Origin: Hornefia porci
GTDB taxonomy: Bacteria; Bacillota; Clostridia; Peptostreptococcales; Anaerovoracaceae
Direction of reading: 5' to 3'
Assembly (NCBI RefSeq): GCF_001940235.1
Contig: NZ_MJIE01000001.1
Coordinates: 2,170,001 to 2,234,000 of the forward strand
Length of the DNA stretch: 64,000 bases
In this document: positions 34,953-44,238 of the stretch, piece by piece
Numbering within the stretch: the first letter of the stretch is position 1
Layout: each line of letters opens with the position of its first letter
The notes under the pieces: model-generated
Seen by the model: the letters and a program-made list of their open reading frames with translations, nothing else
Database searches by the model: none
What the model was told of the DNA's origin: nothing
Translations under genes and position numbers: made by a program

Positions 34953-37256
34953 ATGGCAATATCGGATATCAGTGAAAATGCTTTGAAGGTCCTGGAGAAA
35001 CGGTACCAGGGAAAGGACGAGGACGGAAATGTGGTGGAGTCTGTGGAGCAGATGTTCCGCCGGGTTTCGGACACCATCGCCAGAGTCGACGCTAATTTTG
35101 ACAATACGGCGGACACAGGGAAAGTGTCCGATGAGTTTTTCGAACTGATGACCAGCCTGCGGTTCATGCCGAATTCTCCGACACTGATGAATGCCGGACG
35201 GACGCTGGGACAGCTGTCCGCATGTTTTGTGCTGCCCGTCGGAGACAGCATGGAGGAGATTTTCGATTCCGTGAAGAATGCGGCGCTGATTCATAAATCC
35301 GGAGGAGGGACGGGATTCTCGTTCTCCCGCCTGCGTCAGAGCGGTGCGTCTGTAAAATCCACCGGTGGAGTTGCCAGCGGTCCGGTGAGCTTCATGAAGG
35401 TCTTTAATGCGGCTACAGAAGCGGTCAAGCAGGGCGGGACCCGTAGAGGCGCCAACATGGGTATTCTGCGGGTGGATCATCCGGACATTCTGGAGTTCAT
35501 CGACTGCAAGGCCAACAACAGCGACATTACCAACTTCAACATCAGCATCGGAATCACCGAGAAGTTCATGCAGGCGGTAGAGGAGCAGACTGATTACGAC
35601 CTGATTGATCCCAAGTCCGGAACCGCGGTCGGTCACCTGAGCGCCGTCAAGGTTTTCGAGCTCATTGTGGATCATGCGTGGAAAAACGGAGAGCCGGGAA
35701 TCATCTTTCTGGACCGCCTGAACCGGGACAATGTGGTGCCGTCCCAGGGAGAGATCGAGAGTACAAATCCATGCGGGGAGCAGCCGCTGCTGCCCTATGA
35801 GAGCTGCAATCTCGGTTCCGTCAATCTGACGAAAATGCTTCGCAGAACCCTGACCGGATACGAGTTCGATTTCCGTCTCCTTGAGCAGACCGTCAACGAG
35901 GCGGTGCATTTCCTGGATAACGTAATCGAAGCCAATAATTATCCGCTGGACATCATCGCGGAAACCACCCGGGCCACCCGTAAAATCGGGCTGGGCGTCA
36001 TGGGCTGGGCGGATGCGCTCCTGATGCTGGAGATTCCGTACAATTCCGAGGAGGCGATTCGTCTGGCGGACAAAGTCATGGGCTTCATCAACAACACCGG
36101 ACATGCGGCCAGTGCGAGACTGGCGGAAAAACGGGGGAGTTTTCCTTTGTTCTCCGTCAGCACCCTCAGAGAGGGTCCCGCAATGCGGAACGCAACCGTC
36201 ACCACCATCGCGCCTACCGGAACGATTTCCATGATCGCGGGATGCTCCTCCGGCGTAGAGCCGGTGTTCGCCTATGCTTTTGTGCGCAACATCATGGACG
36301 GAACAGAGATGGTAGAGGTGAATCCGATCCTCATGCATAAACTGGAAACTCTGGGCCTGGACAAGGACAGGGCGCTCCTGAAGCGGATCGCCAGAGAGGG
36401 AACCATCGCTCATATCGAGGAGATTCCGCAGGAAGTCCGGGATGTGTTCGTCTGCGCTCATGACATCAGGCCGGTGGATCACATCAGGATGCAGGCGGCG
36501 TTCCAGAACCACACAGACAATGCGGTCTCCAAGACTGTCAATTTCCCGAAGGAGGCCACGCGCGGCGATGTGCGGGAGGCGTATCTGCTGGCCTATGAAG
36601 AGGGCTGCAAGGGTGTGACGATTTATCGCGACGGAAGCCGTGAAGAGCAGGTGCTGAACATCGGCGAGGTAAACCATGGGAACAAAACCACTGCCCCTGA
36701 GACGCCTGCGGCGCCTCTGCATGTGGAGCCCCGCCCCCGTCCGGAAATCACCAGAGGCTTTACGGAAAAGGTCCGGATCGGCTGCGGCAACCTTTATATT
36801 ACAACCAATTACGACGAAAACGGAATCTGTGAGGTGTTCACCAGCACCGGAAAAGCCGGCGGCTGTCCCAGCCAGAGCGAGGCTACGGCCCGTCTGGTTT
36901 CCGTAGCGCTGCGGAGCGGCATCTCCATCGAGGAGGTTTACGATCAGCTGAAGGGAATCCGGTGCCCGTCAACCATCCGTCAGCAGGGAATGAGCTGTAC
37001 CTCCTGCCCGGACGCCATCGCCAAGGTGATCATGAAGGTGTCCAAGGCCATCGAGGAGGAGCAGAAAAACGGTATTACGGCGTCACTGGCACAGGAACGG
37101 GAGATGCTGAAAAGCAAGCCGCTTCCTAAGCCCGGAACGGTGAATATCCCGTCCAACTCGGCTGAGATCCACGTCTGCCCGGAGTGCGGCGGCCCGGTGG
37201 AGCACGAGGGCGGCTGTGTGATCTGTCGTAACTGCGGCTTCAGCAAGTGCGGCTGA
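34953..37256 (+). CDS. nrdJ: Vitamin B12-dependent ribonucleoside-diphosphate reductase (class II)
   Basis: The protein has 767 residues. It reduces ribonucleotides to deoxyribonucleotides with adenosylcobalamin as radical generator, independent of oxygen. Motifs include RFMPNSPTLMNAGRTLGQLS (first active Cys follows in ACFVLPVG), HKSGGGTGFSFSRLR, STNPCGEQPLLPYESCNLGS (radical-bearing Cys, N and E), ATVTTIAPTGTISMIAGCSS and a C-terminal zinc-ribbon tail (CPECGG ... CRNCGFSKCG). ATG 34953 follows AAAAGGAG; the frame is open upstream but without a ribosome-binding site. The upstream leader is long (about 350 bases), GC-rich near the gene, and interrupted by repeat R3. Confidence 0.95.
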   Translation: MAISDISENALKVLEKRYQGKDEDGNVVESVEQMFRRVSDTIARVDANFDNTADTGKVSDEFFELMTSLRFMPNSPTLMNAGRTLGQLSACFVLPVGDSMEEIFDSVKNAALIHKSGGGTGFSFSRLRQSGASVKSTGGVASGPVSFMKVFNAATEAVKQGGTRRGANMGILRVDHPDILEFIDCKANNSDITNFNISIGITEKFMQAVEEQTDYDLIDPKSGTAVGHLSAVKVFELIVDHAWKNGEPGIIFLDRLNRDNVVPSQGEIESTNPCGEQPLLPYESCNLGSVNLTKMLRRTLTGYEFDFRLLEQTVNEAVHFLDNVIEANNYPLDIIAETTRATRKIGLGVMGWADALLMLEIPYNSEEAIRLADKVMGFINNTGHAASARLAEKRGSFPLFSVSTLREGPAMRNATVTTIAPTGTISMIAGCSSGVEPVFAYAFVRNIMDGTEMVEVNPILMHKLETLGLDKDRALLKRIAREGTIAHIEEIPQEVRDVFVCAHDIRPVDHIRMQAAFQNHTDNAVSKTVNFPKEATRGDVREAYLLAYEEGCKGVTIYRDGSREEQVLNIGEVNHGNKTTAPETPAAPLHVEPRPRPEITRGFTEKVRIGCGNLYITTNYDENGICEVFTSTGKAGGCPSQSEATARLVSVALRSGISIEEVYDQLKGIRCPSTIRQQGMSCTSCPDAIAKVIMKVSKAIEEEQKNGITASLAQEREMLKSKPLPKPGTVNIPSNSAEIHVCPECGGPVEHEGGCVICRNCGFSKCG

Positions 37257-37310
37257 AGCCGTGTCTGCACGCCCGCCGCATCGGGAACAGTCTGACGAAA
37301 GGAGCCTGAC

Positions 37311-38078
37311 TTGGAGCAGCTGACACCCTATCTGATAACTGTCATAAAATGTCTGGCGGCCATTCTCGCAGCGATTTTTCTGGGGAATGGCGCTGTCTAT
37401 TTCTTTAACAAAATGCCGGCCCGGTGGTTCTGCGACTATGGCGAGGCTCCGCCCAATGAAGCATCGAAGAAAACACCGAATGGATCGCCTGAGGGAACAT
37501 CGGAGGAACCGACGGGTTCCGGCAAACGCCGGATTCGAAGCCATCCCTGGAAAATCGTTTTCACGATGCTCTTTGTCGTGCTGGGGATTTGGCTTGTCAT
37601 CGATGACTGGCGTTTCGCCGTTGCCGCACTGTGCAGCGCCTGGCTGCTGATTGAAATGGCAATCGGAGACGTCCTCTGCCGGATTGTGCCGGATCAGCTG
37701 ATTCTGCTGCTGGGCGTCACCGCGGTGGGCTACCTGCCGTATTATGATAACTGGCAGTTCTGCGTGATCGGCGGACTGGCCGGCTTCGGCCTGATGGGCT
37801 TTGTGGCTCTGCTGGGAAGACTTATCTACTGTCGGGACACGGTGGGCGGCGGAGACATCAAGCTTTTCGCGGCACTCGGCTTTGTCACAGGCGCCTACGG
37901 CATCGTTACGATCTTTGTGGCAAGCACGCTGCTCAGCGCAGCGCATTTTCTGTTTCTCATGGCACAAAAAAAGGTGCGGCGCGGCGAGAGCCGCCCGATG
38001 GTTCCGTACATTGCTGTTGCGGCGATCGCGTACCTTGCGTTTTTTTGGGGAATCCCCGAAATGATGTTCAGTCTGTAG
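37311..38078 (+). CDS. A24 prepilin peptidase-like membrane protein
   Basis: The protein has 255 residues. Membrane helices flank a hydrophilic Pro/Ser/Glu-rich loop (residues 45-75). The aspartyl protease residues of the type IV prepilin peptidase family appear as IGDVLCRIVPDQL and the GxGD motif VGGGDIKLFAALG. It lacks the Cys-rich methyltransferase-type N-terminal domain, so it is closer to the peptidase-only CpaA/TadV group. No pilin genes are in the window. The TTG start at 37311 is supported by AAAGGAG six bases upstream; no better ATG exists. Confidence 0.8.
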   Translation: MEQLTPYLITVIKCLAAILAAIFLGNGAVYFFNKMPARWFCDYGEAPPNEASKKTPNGSPEGTSEEPTGSGKRRIRSHPWKIVFTMLFVVLGIWLVIDDWRFAVAALCSAWLLIEMAIGDVLCRIVPDQLILLLGVTAVGYLPYYDNWQFCVIGGLAGFGLMGFVALLGRLIYCRDTVGGGDIKLFAALGFVTGAYGIVTIFVASTLLSAAHFLFLMAQKKVRRGESRPMVPYIAVAAIAYLAFFWGIPEMMFSL

Positions 38079-38150
38079 AGCGGCGACGCTCCGGATGCAG
38101 AAGTGATGACGCTCCGGTTGTAGAAAATTGTGGATTCAGATGGCAATGTT

Positions 38151-38159
38151 TGCTATAAT
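38151..38159 (+). promoter_or_regulatory. Extended -10 promoter for truA
   Basis: TGCTATAAT (TGn plus TATAAT) lies 31 bases before the truA start. There is no strong -35, as expected for an extended -10 promoter. Confidence 0.5.
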
Positions 38160-38189
38160 GAATAATACAGTACGTCCGGAAGGAAGACC

Positions 38190-38957
38190 ATGGAACGGAA
38201 TATTCTGCTGACAATCGAATACGACGGAACCGGATTTTCCGGCTGGCAGAGACAGCCGGACAGGAGAACCGTACAGGGAACGCTGGAGGAGGCGCTCTCC
38301 AGAGTCTGCGCCGTACCCGTTCAGGTAGACGGCACCAGCAGGACAGACGCCGGCGTCCATGCGCTGGGACAGAGAGCGAGCTTTCACGGGGATTTCGGAA
38401 TTCCTGTGGAGCGCATTCCGCTGGCGGTAAACAATCTGGTTTCAGAAGCAGGGAAAGACGGGGATATGAGGATCCGGAAAGCGCAGCTCGTGCCGGAGGG
38501 ATTTCACGCCCGTTATGACTCGAAGGGAAAGAAGTACCGTTATCGGATTCACAATGGGGAAGAGATGCCGGTATTTTTGCGTAACTACCGTTATCACGTG
38601 CGAGGCGCGCTGGACGCGGCCGCGATGCGCCGCGCCGCGGAGCACATCACAGGCACTCACGATTTCGCCTGCTTCCAGGCTGCGGGAGGAACTCCCCGTA
38701 AGACGACGGTTCGGACAGTCCGTCAGCTTACAGTCAGTGAATGTGCCGCGGACGGCGGCAGGCTCATCGATATCGATGTCGCCGGAGATGGGTTTCTGTA
38801 TAACATGGTCCGGATCATAGCTGGGACGCTGGTAGAGGCGGGGCAGGGAAAAATTCCGCCGGGGGCGGTTCCCGGTATTATCGCGTCACGGGACCGGCGC
38901 AGAGCCGGACATACGGCGCCTCCGCAGGGACTGTACCTGACAGAGGTATATTACTGA
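38190..38957 (+). CDS. truA: tRNA pseudouridine(38-40) synthase
   Basis: The protein has 255 residues, the normal length. The N-terminus LLTIEYDGTGFSGWQRQPDR and the catalytic motif GTSRTDAGVHALGQ (nucleophile Asp) are diagnostic. KKYRYRIHNGEEMPVFLRNY and GDGFLYNMVRIIAGTLVEAG complete the two-domain TruA fold. It isomerises uridines in the anticodon stem-loop of tRNAs. GGAAGGAAG precedes the ATG. Confidence 0.96.
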   Translation: MERNILLTIEYDGTGFSGWQRQPDRRTVQGTLEEALSRVCAVPVQVDGTSRTDAGVHALGQRASFHGDFGIPVERIPLAVNNLVSEAGKDGDMRIRKAQLVPEGFHARYDSKGKKYRYRIHNGEEMPVFLRNYRYHVRGALDAAAMRRAAEHITGTHDFACFQAAGGTPRKTTVRTVRQLTVSECAADGGRLIDIDVAGDGFLYNMVRIIAGTLVEAGQGKIPPGAVPGIIASRDRRRAGHTAPPQGLYLTEVYY

Positions 38958-38989
38958 TTACTGAAGGCCGGGGCGGACCGCAGAACAGC

Positions 38990-39077
38990 CGGAACAGATG
39001 AAGGGACGGAACAGGCTGCAGAAGAGCCGGAACGGATGAAGGGCCGGAACGGACTGCAGAACAACCGGAACGAACGG
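38990..39077 (+). repeat. 38-bp tandem repeat between truA and the dCMP deaminase gene
   Basis: Two adjacent 38-base units (38990-39027 and 39028-39065) share CGGAAC-x-GATGAAGGG and CTGCAGAA blocks. A partial third unit follows (39066-39077) and a degenerate partial one precedes. It is noncoding and fills most of the intergenic gap. Confidence 0.8.
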
Positions 39078-39093
39078 ATAGAGGTACGGATAT

Positions 39094-39573
39094 ATGGCAC
39101 ATTATGAAGATAACAGGCCCTCATGGGATGAATATTTCATGTCCATGGCGGAGCTGACCGCAAAGCGCTCGACCTGTCTCAGGCGGCATGTCGGCGCGGT
39201 GATCGTCAAGGATCGCCACATTATCGCCACAGGCTATAACGGCGCGCCGAGAGGCGTGGCGCACTGTGCGGAGAAGGGAGGCTGCCTGCGGGAGGAGCTG
39301 GGAGTTCCGTCCGGAGAGCGTCACGAGCTCTGCAGGGCGCTTCACGCGGAGCAGAACGCGATTATTCAGGCGGCGACGCTGGGACAGAGCATTGAAGACG
39401 GTGCGATCTATATCACCCATCAGCCCTGCGCCATCTGCGCCAAGATGATTATCAACGCGGGAATCAAGCGCATCGTTGTCCGGGAGGGGTATCCGGACAG
39501 CCTTGCCGTCGATATTCTGGATGAAGCCGGCCTGAAGGTCATAACGATGGGAAAAGAAACGACAGAAAAATAG
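39094..39573 (+). CDS. Deoxycytidylate deaminase (ComEB/dCMP deaminase family)
   Basis: The protein has 159 residues. Zinc site: [12 protein letters not shown] (His, catalytic Glu) and [12 protein letters not shown] (PCxxC). [20 protein letters not shown] and [11 protein letters not shown] are typical of dCMP deaminases, as is the extra Cys/His region [10 protein letters not shown] (second zinc in this family). It converts dCMP to dUMP for thymidylate synthesis. AGAGGTACGG precedes the ATG. It is 9 bases upstream of the glycosyl-phosphate transferase gene. Confidence 0.9.
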   Translation: MAHYEDNRPSWDEYFMSMAELTAKRSTCLRRHVGAVIVKDRHIIATGYNGAPRGVAHCAEKGGCLREELGVPSGERHELCRALHAEQNAIIQAATLGQSIEDGAIYITHQPCAICAKMIINAGIKRIVVREGYPDSLAVDILDEAGLKVITMGKETTEK

Positions 39574-39582
39574 AGGAAACCA

Positions 39583-40695
39583 ATGGAAGTAAGCAGGACA
39601 GTTGTCTTTGGCTCCTTTGCGCTGGCATTTGTGATCGCGCTGGCGGCTACGCCCCTGGCGATCCGGATCGCCCCGAAGATAGGAGCCATGGACATTCCAA
39701 AGGACAGCAGAAGAATGCATGATCACGCGATGCCCCGGTTCGGCGGGATGGCCATATTTCTGGGCACCATGATTTCGATGATTTTCTTTCTGCACGATAA
39801 GCCGAAAATGCTGCCGGTGCTGATCGGCGGAACGCTGATTTATCTGCTGGGAGTCGTGGATGATCTCCGCGATCTGGACGCCCGGGTCAAATTCGGCGGA
39901 CAGACCGCTGTCGCGATACTCATGTATGTGATGGGCCTGAAGATCGAATTCATCAGCAATTATATCGCGGGCGAGGGACTGTGGCGCTTCGGAACGATTT
40001 TATGCTTCGTCGTCACAGTGCTCTGGATCGTGGGAATTACCAATACCATCAACCTGATCGACGGGCTGGACGGGCTGGCGGCCGGCGTGACTGCCATCGC
40101 GTCCCTGGCCATCGCATATGTCGCGTATATTCACGGCAATCAGTTCGGGTTCCTGATCGTCTGTGCCGCGATGATGGCGGTGGCGGGCGGCTGTATCGGA
40201 TTCCTGCCGTATAATTTCTATCCTGCCAGAATTTTTATGGGAGACAGCGGTTCGCTGTTTCTCGGCTTTATGATCGCGGTGCTTTCTGTGGTGGGTCCGC
40301 TGAAGCGGTCCACGATGGTGGCGGTGGTAATCCCGGTCATGGTGCTGGGCATTCCGATATTCGATACGTTTTTCGCGATTTTCCGCAGGGTGATTAACCG
40401 CAGACCGATTATGCAGGCGGACAAAGGCCATCTTCATCATCATCTGATCGCGTCCGGCTACGGACAGCGCAGGGCCGTTCTGATGCTGTACGGGATAAGC
40501 GCCATCATGGGGATGGCCGCTGTCCTGATCAGCCGGGACCTGTACAAGGATTCCTTTGTCCTGATCGGCATCGCATGTATCTACCTGTATGTATTCCTGA
40601 CCGATCCGAATCATAAGATGCCGCAGATCAAGGCGATCAACATCGAGAAGGAAGAGAAGGAGGAGCAGAAAGCAAGGAAAAATGGAAAATTATAA
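39583..40695 (+). CDS. MraY/WecA/TagO-family undecaprenyl-phosphate N-acetylglucosaminyl 1-phosphate transferase
   Basis: The protein has 370 residues and about ten or eleven helices. The cytoplasmic active-site motifs of the polyprenyl-phosphate HexNAc-1-P transferase family are present: MHDHAMPRFGGMAIFLG, LGVVDDLRDLDARVKFGGQ (DDxxD-type), NLIDGLDGLAAG, FYPARIFMGDSGSLFLG and the His-rich KGHLHHHLIASGYG. The enzyme starts teichoic-acid, exopolysaccharide or O-antigen-like lipid-linked glycans. No other glycan genes are adjacent, so its specific end product is open. GAGGAAACC lies before the ATG. Confidence 0.9.
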   Translation: MEVSRTVVFGSFALAFVIALAATPLAIRIAPKIGAMDIPKDSRRMHDHAMPRFGGMAIFLGTMISMIFFLHDKPKMLPVLIGGTLIYLLGVVDDLRDLDARVKFGGQTAVAILMYVMGLKIEFISNYIAGEGLWRFGTILCFVVTVLWIVGITNTINLIDGLDGLAAGVTAIASLAIAYVAYIHGNQFGFLIVCAAMMAVAGGCIGFLPYNFYPARIFMGDSGSLFLGFMIAVLSVVGPLKRSTMVAVVIPVMVLGIPIFDTFFAIFRRVINRRPIMQADKGHLHHHLIASGYGQRRAVLMLYGISAIMGMAAVLISRDLYKDSFVLIGIACIYLYVFLTDPNHKMPQIKAINIEKEEKEEQKARKNGKL

Positions 40696-40731
40696 CGAAT
40701 CTGTTGATGATTTTTTTGAGGTGAGGGAAAA

Positions 40732-41781
40732 ATGAATTTATCAGAAATCGTACCAGTAAAATTTACCGGTGACAAGATGCTTGTGCTGGACCAGACGAAG
40801 CTGCCGGGGGAGCAGAAGTATCTTGAGATGACGACGAAGGAGGATGTCTTTGTCGCCATCAAGAAAATGAAGGTCAGAGGGGCCCCGGCCATCGGCGTGG
40901 CTGCGGGATACGGACTCTACATTTCGCTGAGAGATTATGACGGGACGAATCTGAACGAGTTCAGAGAGAAAGCGCACAAGGTCGCCGATTATCTGGTCAA
41001 CGCGCGCCCCACCGCCGTGAACCTTTCCTGGGCTCTCAAAAGGATGCTTGCCCGGCTGGATGATTTCCGCGGATCGGTGTCCGGCGCGAAAAAGCTTTTG
41101 TTCGAGGAGGCGGACCGCATCCGTAAAGAGGACGAGCAGTCGTGCCGCAAGATGGGAGAGTACGGTCTGACACTCCTGAAGCCGGGAATGGGGATCCTGA
41201 CCCACTGCAATGCGGGCACGCTGGCGACCGCCAAATACGGGACCAGCCTGGCGCCGCTGTACCTGGGGCAGGAGAAGAACTACCGGTTCCGCGTATTCGC
41301 GGACGAGACGAGACCGGCTCTGCAGGGGGCGCGGCTGACCGCATGGGAGCTGAGCAAGGCAGGCGTCGATGTAACGCTGATCTGCGATGATATGGCCTCT
41401 ATCGTCATGAAGAACGGATGGATCGACGCGGTCCTTGTGGGCTGCGACCGGATGGCCGCCAACGGAGACGGAGCGAACAAAATCGGAACCTCCGGAGTGG
41501 CGATTCTGGCGAAGGAATACGGGATCCCGTTCTATATGTTTGTGCCGACGTCCACTATCGACTACGATACGCCGAAGGGCGACGACATCGAGATCGAGCT
41601 GAGGGACGGCCGGGAGATCTGTGAGATGTGGTACAAAACCAGAATGGCTCCGGTCGGCATCAAGACATACAACCCGTCCTTCGATGTCACCAGCGCAGAA
41701 TACATTACAGCCGTTGTTACGGAGAAAGGCATCGTGTATCCTCCTTACGAGGAGAACCTGCAGAAGCTGCGGGAGAAATAA
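40732..41781 (+). CDS. mtnA: S-methyl-5-thioribose-1-phosphate isomerase
   Basis: The protein has 349 residues. The conserved IF-2B/MtnA motifs are seen: KMKVRGAPAIGVAAGYG, NAGTLATAKYGTSLAP, VFADETRPALQGARLTAW, VDAVLVG-like WIDAVLVGCDRMAANGDGANKIG (catalytic Asp) and FYMFVPTSTIDYDTPKG. It isomerises MTR-1-P to MTRu-1-P in methionine salvage, or 5-deoxyribose-1-P in related pathways. No other salvage gene is in the window. GAGGTGAGGG precedes the ATG. The last 33 bases, including the stop, are duplicated just downstream. Confidence 0.94.
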   Translation: MNLSEIVPVKFTGDKMLVLDQTKLPGEQKYLEMTTKEDVFVAIKKMKVRGAPAIGVAAGYGLYISLRDYDGTNLNEFREKAHKVADYLVNARPTAVNLSWALKRMLARLDDFRGSVSGAKKLLFEEADRIRKEDEQSCRKMGEYGLTLLKPGMGILTHCNAGTLATAKYGTSLAPLYLGQEKNYRFRVFADETRPALQGARLTAWELSKAGVDVTLICDDMASIVMKNGWIDAVLVGCDRMAANGDGANKIGTSGVAILAKEYGIPFYMFVPTSTIDYDTPKGDDIEIELRDGREICEMWYKTRMAPVGIKTYNPSFDVTSAEYITAVVTEKGIVYPPYEENLQKLREK

Positions 41782-41842
41782 CAGACAAAGACAGATACGG
41801 AGGGGACTCGCAGAAGCTGCGGGGAAATGACAGACAAAGACA
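41761..41842 (+). repeat. Local direct duplication of the mtnA 3' end
   Basis: Copy 1 (41761-41793) spans the last mtnA codons and its TAA. Copy 2 (41811-41842) differs by a few bases, so that AAATAACAG becomes AAATGACAG and provides the ATG of the next gene. Confidence 0.8.
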
Positions 41843-42768
41843 AAATGGAGAGGAAAAAAAGTTTTTTAGAAAAGTATGTAAAGATTATCGTGGTGCTGGC
41901 GGTGGTCGCCGGATCCTCGTCCGGGATCTTCGGCGCCGCGATTTCAGCACCGTCCATGGCTATCGGGTTCTGGAGGCTGACGCTGGGCATGCCGTTTTTT
42001 GCTGTTCCGGTGCTGCTGCACCAGAGGGAACAGCTGAAGGCCATCGAGAAGAAGGATCTGCTCTGGACCTTCGCCGCGGGAGCGTTTCTGTTCGGCCACT
42101 TTTTCAGCTGGTTCACTGCCGTCAAGCTGACGAATATCGCCAGCGGCGTGGTGCTGGCGGCGCTCCACCCGCTTGTGGTGCTGGTGGTGACGGTTTTCGT
42201 GTTCCACCGCCATGTGGGACGGCGGCCCGTGATGGGAATCGTCCTGGCGCTGCTGGGCGGCGTTCTGGTGGCGGGGCTTGACAAGAGCCAGCTGTCCTCG
42301 GGGAATTTCAAAGGAGACGTTCTGGCTTTCATGGCCGCGATGTTCATGGGCTTTTATTTTGTGATAGGTAATGAGGTGCGCAGGAGAGTGGCGGGACCGC
42401 CGTATGTGTTCCTGTGCTTCCTGTCCTGCTGGATCTGTTTCTGCATCGGCATGGTGGTGACAAAGACTCCGGCACTGGGATATTCCGCGCACGACTATGT
42501 GCTGCTGGTCGGGCTGACGCTGGTCTGCCAGATCGGCGCCCACGCGGTATTCAACCTTTGCTTTGGTTATGTGGATTCCCTGTATGTTTCCGCCTGGGAA
42601 TCCGGAGAATCGGTGTTTGCCATCATTCTGAGCCTGATCTTCCTTCATCAGATTCCGACGTCGTGGGAGGTGCTGGGGGCTGCAGTCGTGGTCATCGGCC
42701 TGCTGTACTACAATTACTGTACAGGCCTGGAGGAGAAGGCCAGGACGGAGATACGCGGGAACAAATGA
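41827..42768 (+). CDS. DMT-superfamily (EamA) transporter
   Basis: The protein has 313 residues with ten predicted helices in two EamA repeats. The first repeat holds VLAVVAGSSSGIFGAAIS and IASGVVLAALHPLVVLVVTV, and the second VLAFMAAMFMGFYFVIGNEV and SAWESGESVFAIILSLIFLH. It is probably an amino acid or metabolite exporter or importer; the substrate is unknown. The start is uncertain. ATG 41827 lies inside a duplication of the mtnA tail, with GGGGAA immediately before it. ATG 41845 (MERKKSFLEK) is an alternative without a better ribosome-binding site. Confidence 0.85.
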   Translation: MTDKDKMERKKSFLEKYVKIIVVLAVVAGSSSGIFGAAISAPSMAIGFWRLTLGMPFFAVPVLLHQREQLKAIEKKDLLWTFAAGAFLFGHFFSWFTAVKLTNIASGVVLAALHPLVVLVVTVFVFHRHVGRRPVMGIVLALLGGVLVAGLDKSQLSSGNFKGDVLAFMAAMFMGFYFVIGNEVRRRVAGPPYVFLCFLSCWICFCIGMVVTKTPALGYSAHDYVLLVGLTLVCQIGAHAVFNLCFGYVDSLYVSAWESGESVFAIILSLIFLHQIPTSWEVLGAAVVVIGLLYYNYCTGLEEKARTEIRGNK

Positions 42769-42776
42769 GGTAGCGG

Positions 42777-43637
42777 ATGAGTTACAAAGTCAGACTTCCG
42801 ATTTTCGAGGGGCCCTTCGACCTTCTCGTTTACCTGATCGAAAACGCGCAGATGAGCATCTACGATATTCAGGTGTCGGAAATTACAAGTCAATATCTGG
42901 ACTACATCAGTGAAATGCGGCAGCGGAACGTGAACCTGTCTTCCGAGTTCATGGTGCTGGCGGCGGAACTCATCGAGATTAAATCCAGGATGATACTGCC
43001 GAAGCCACGGCTGGACGAGGAGCTCCTGAATGTAGAGGATCCGCGCAGCCAGCTGGCAGAGCGGCTGCTGGCGTACAAACGCTGTAAAAAGCAGAGCGAG
43101 ATGCTGGCGGAACAGGAACGCGCTCAGTCCGGCGTGTTTGAGAAACCCCAGGAAGACATTTCAGTGTATCTGGACAATCCGGACGTCTATCTGAACCTCA
43201 GCATAGAGGATTTCGCAGGAGCGTTTCACGCGTTTCTCGGCCGAAAACAGAGAATCGAAGCGGTTCGCCGCCACTATACCCGCGTAGAGCGCGAAAAGGT
43301 CACCATGGAAAACCGCATGGAGCTTATCCGGAGAATCTTCCGGAAAACGACGGCCGGCGGCGCCACCTCTGTTCCTTTTCAGGAGCTGGTTCCGGATCTG
43401 CGGAACCGCTATGATGTTGTGGTCTCCTTCATGTCCGTCCTTCAGATGATGCGGGACCGTTACCTCGACGCGGTACAGAAGAAGACCTACGGGGAGATTA
43501 CGGTAATTGCCGGAGAACGGGACTTTGACCGGCCGCCGGATGAAGAGGGGACTGAACGCGAGTACGGGAACAGGCCGGAAGACCGACACGGCGGCGGACG
43601 CGGCGACCGGCCTGAGGAGGATCAGAATGACCAGTAG
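42777..43637 (+). CDS. scpA: Segregation and condensation protein A
   Basis: The protein has 286 residues. The N-terminus LPIFEGPFDLLVYLIENAQM is the kleisin domain that contacts the SMC neck. The middle and C-terminal winged helix (VPFQELVPDLRNRYDVVVSF ... LQMMRDR) bind ScpB and the other SMC head. A 35-residue Gly/Arg/Glu/Asp-rich tail (DRHGGGRGDRPEEDQ) extends the C-terminus. ATGAGGTAG lies near the ATG. It overlaps scpB by 11 bases, the usual scpAB operon. Confidence 0.95.
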   Translation: MSYKVRLPIFEGPFDLLVYLIENAQMSIYDIQVSEITSQYLDYISEMRQRNVNLSSEFMVLAAELIEIKSRMILPKPRLDEELLNVEDPRSQLAERLLAYKRCKKQSEMLAEQERAQSGVFEKPQEDISVYLDNPDVYLNLSIEDFAGAFHAFLGRKQRIEAVRRHYTRVEREKVTMENRMELIRRIFRKTTAGGATSVPFQELVPDLRNRYDVVVSFMSVLQMMRDRYLDAVQKKTYGEITVIAGERDFDRPPDEEGTEREYGNRPEDRHGGGRGDRPEEDQNDQ

Positions 43638-44238
43638 AAAAGTGATTAAATCGGCTTTCGAGTCGATGCTGTTTGTCTGGGGACAGCCGCTTCCGGCAAA
43701 GGATGCTGCGGAAATTTTCGATATCAGCGAGCAGGAGGCTATTGGCTGCTTTGAGGAGCTTCAGGCGGAATACGAACAGGAAGGCCGGGGAATCCGGATA
43801 CGTAGAGTGGGGAAATCCTTTCAGTTTGTGACCTGCGGTGAGAACGAAACGTTCGTGCGGAGGCTTTGTACTCCGGTAAAAATCAAGAAGCTCTCGCAGG
43901 CCGCGCTGGAGGTCCTTGCAATAATCGCCTACAAACAGCCGGTGACAAAGGGCGAGATCGATTCCATACGGGGAATCCGGTGTGACCGCGTCGTGGAAGG
44001 CCTTCTGAAGAAGGGTCTGATACGGGACATGGGACGTTCCGAGGCGGTCGGGCGGCCGGTCCTTTACGGAACGACGGAAGAGTTTCTGAAGCATTTCGGC
44101 TTCTCCTCTCTGAAGGAGCTTCCGGATATCGAGGATATCGAAGGGATTATGGGAGTCGATGACGACGAAGGTGAAGAAGAGGATTCGAGACAGATCTCGA
44201 TAGAAATGGAGATGGCAGATGGCAGTGGAACTCATTGA
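43627..44238 (+). CDS. scpB: Segregation and condensation protein B
   Basis: The protein has 203 residues. It has tandem winged helices (VIKSAFESMLFVWGQPLPAK; LSQAALEVLAIIAYKQPVTK, then IDSIRGIRCDRVVEGLLKKG and YGTTEEFLKHFGF) as in ScpB, which dimerises and binds the ScpA kleisin of the SMC condensin. ATG 43627 follows GAGGAGGATC in the end of scpA. The last 60 or so bases encode an acidic tail and overlap the next gene by 20 bases. Confidence 0.95.
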   Translation: MTSRKVIKSAFESMLFVWGQPLPAKDAAEIFDISEQEAIGCFEELQAEYEQEGRGIRIRRVGKSFQFVTCGENETFVRRLCTPVKIKKLSQAALEVLAIIAYKQPVTKGEIDSIRGIRCDRVVEGLLKKGLIRDMGRSEAVGRPVLYGTTEEFLKHFGFSSLKELPDIEDIEGIMGVDDDEGEEEDSRQISIEMEMADGSGTH

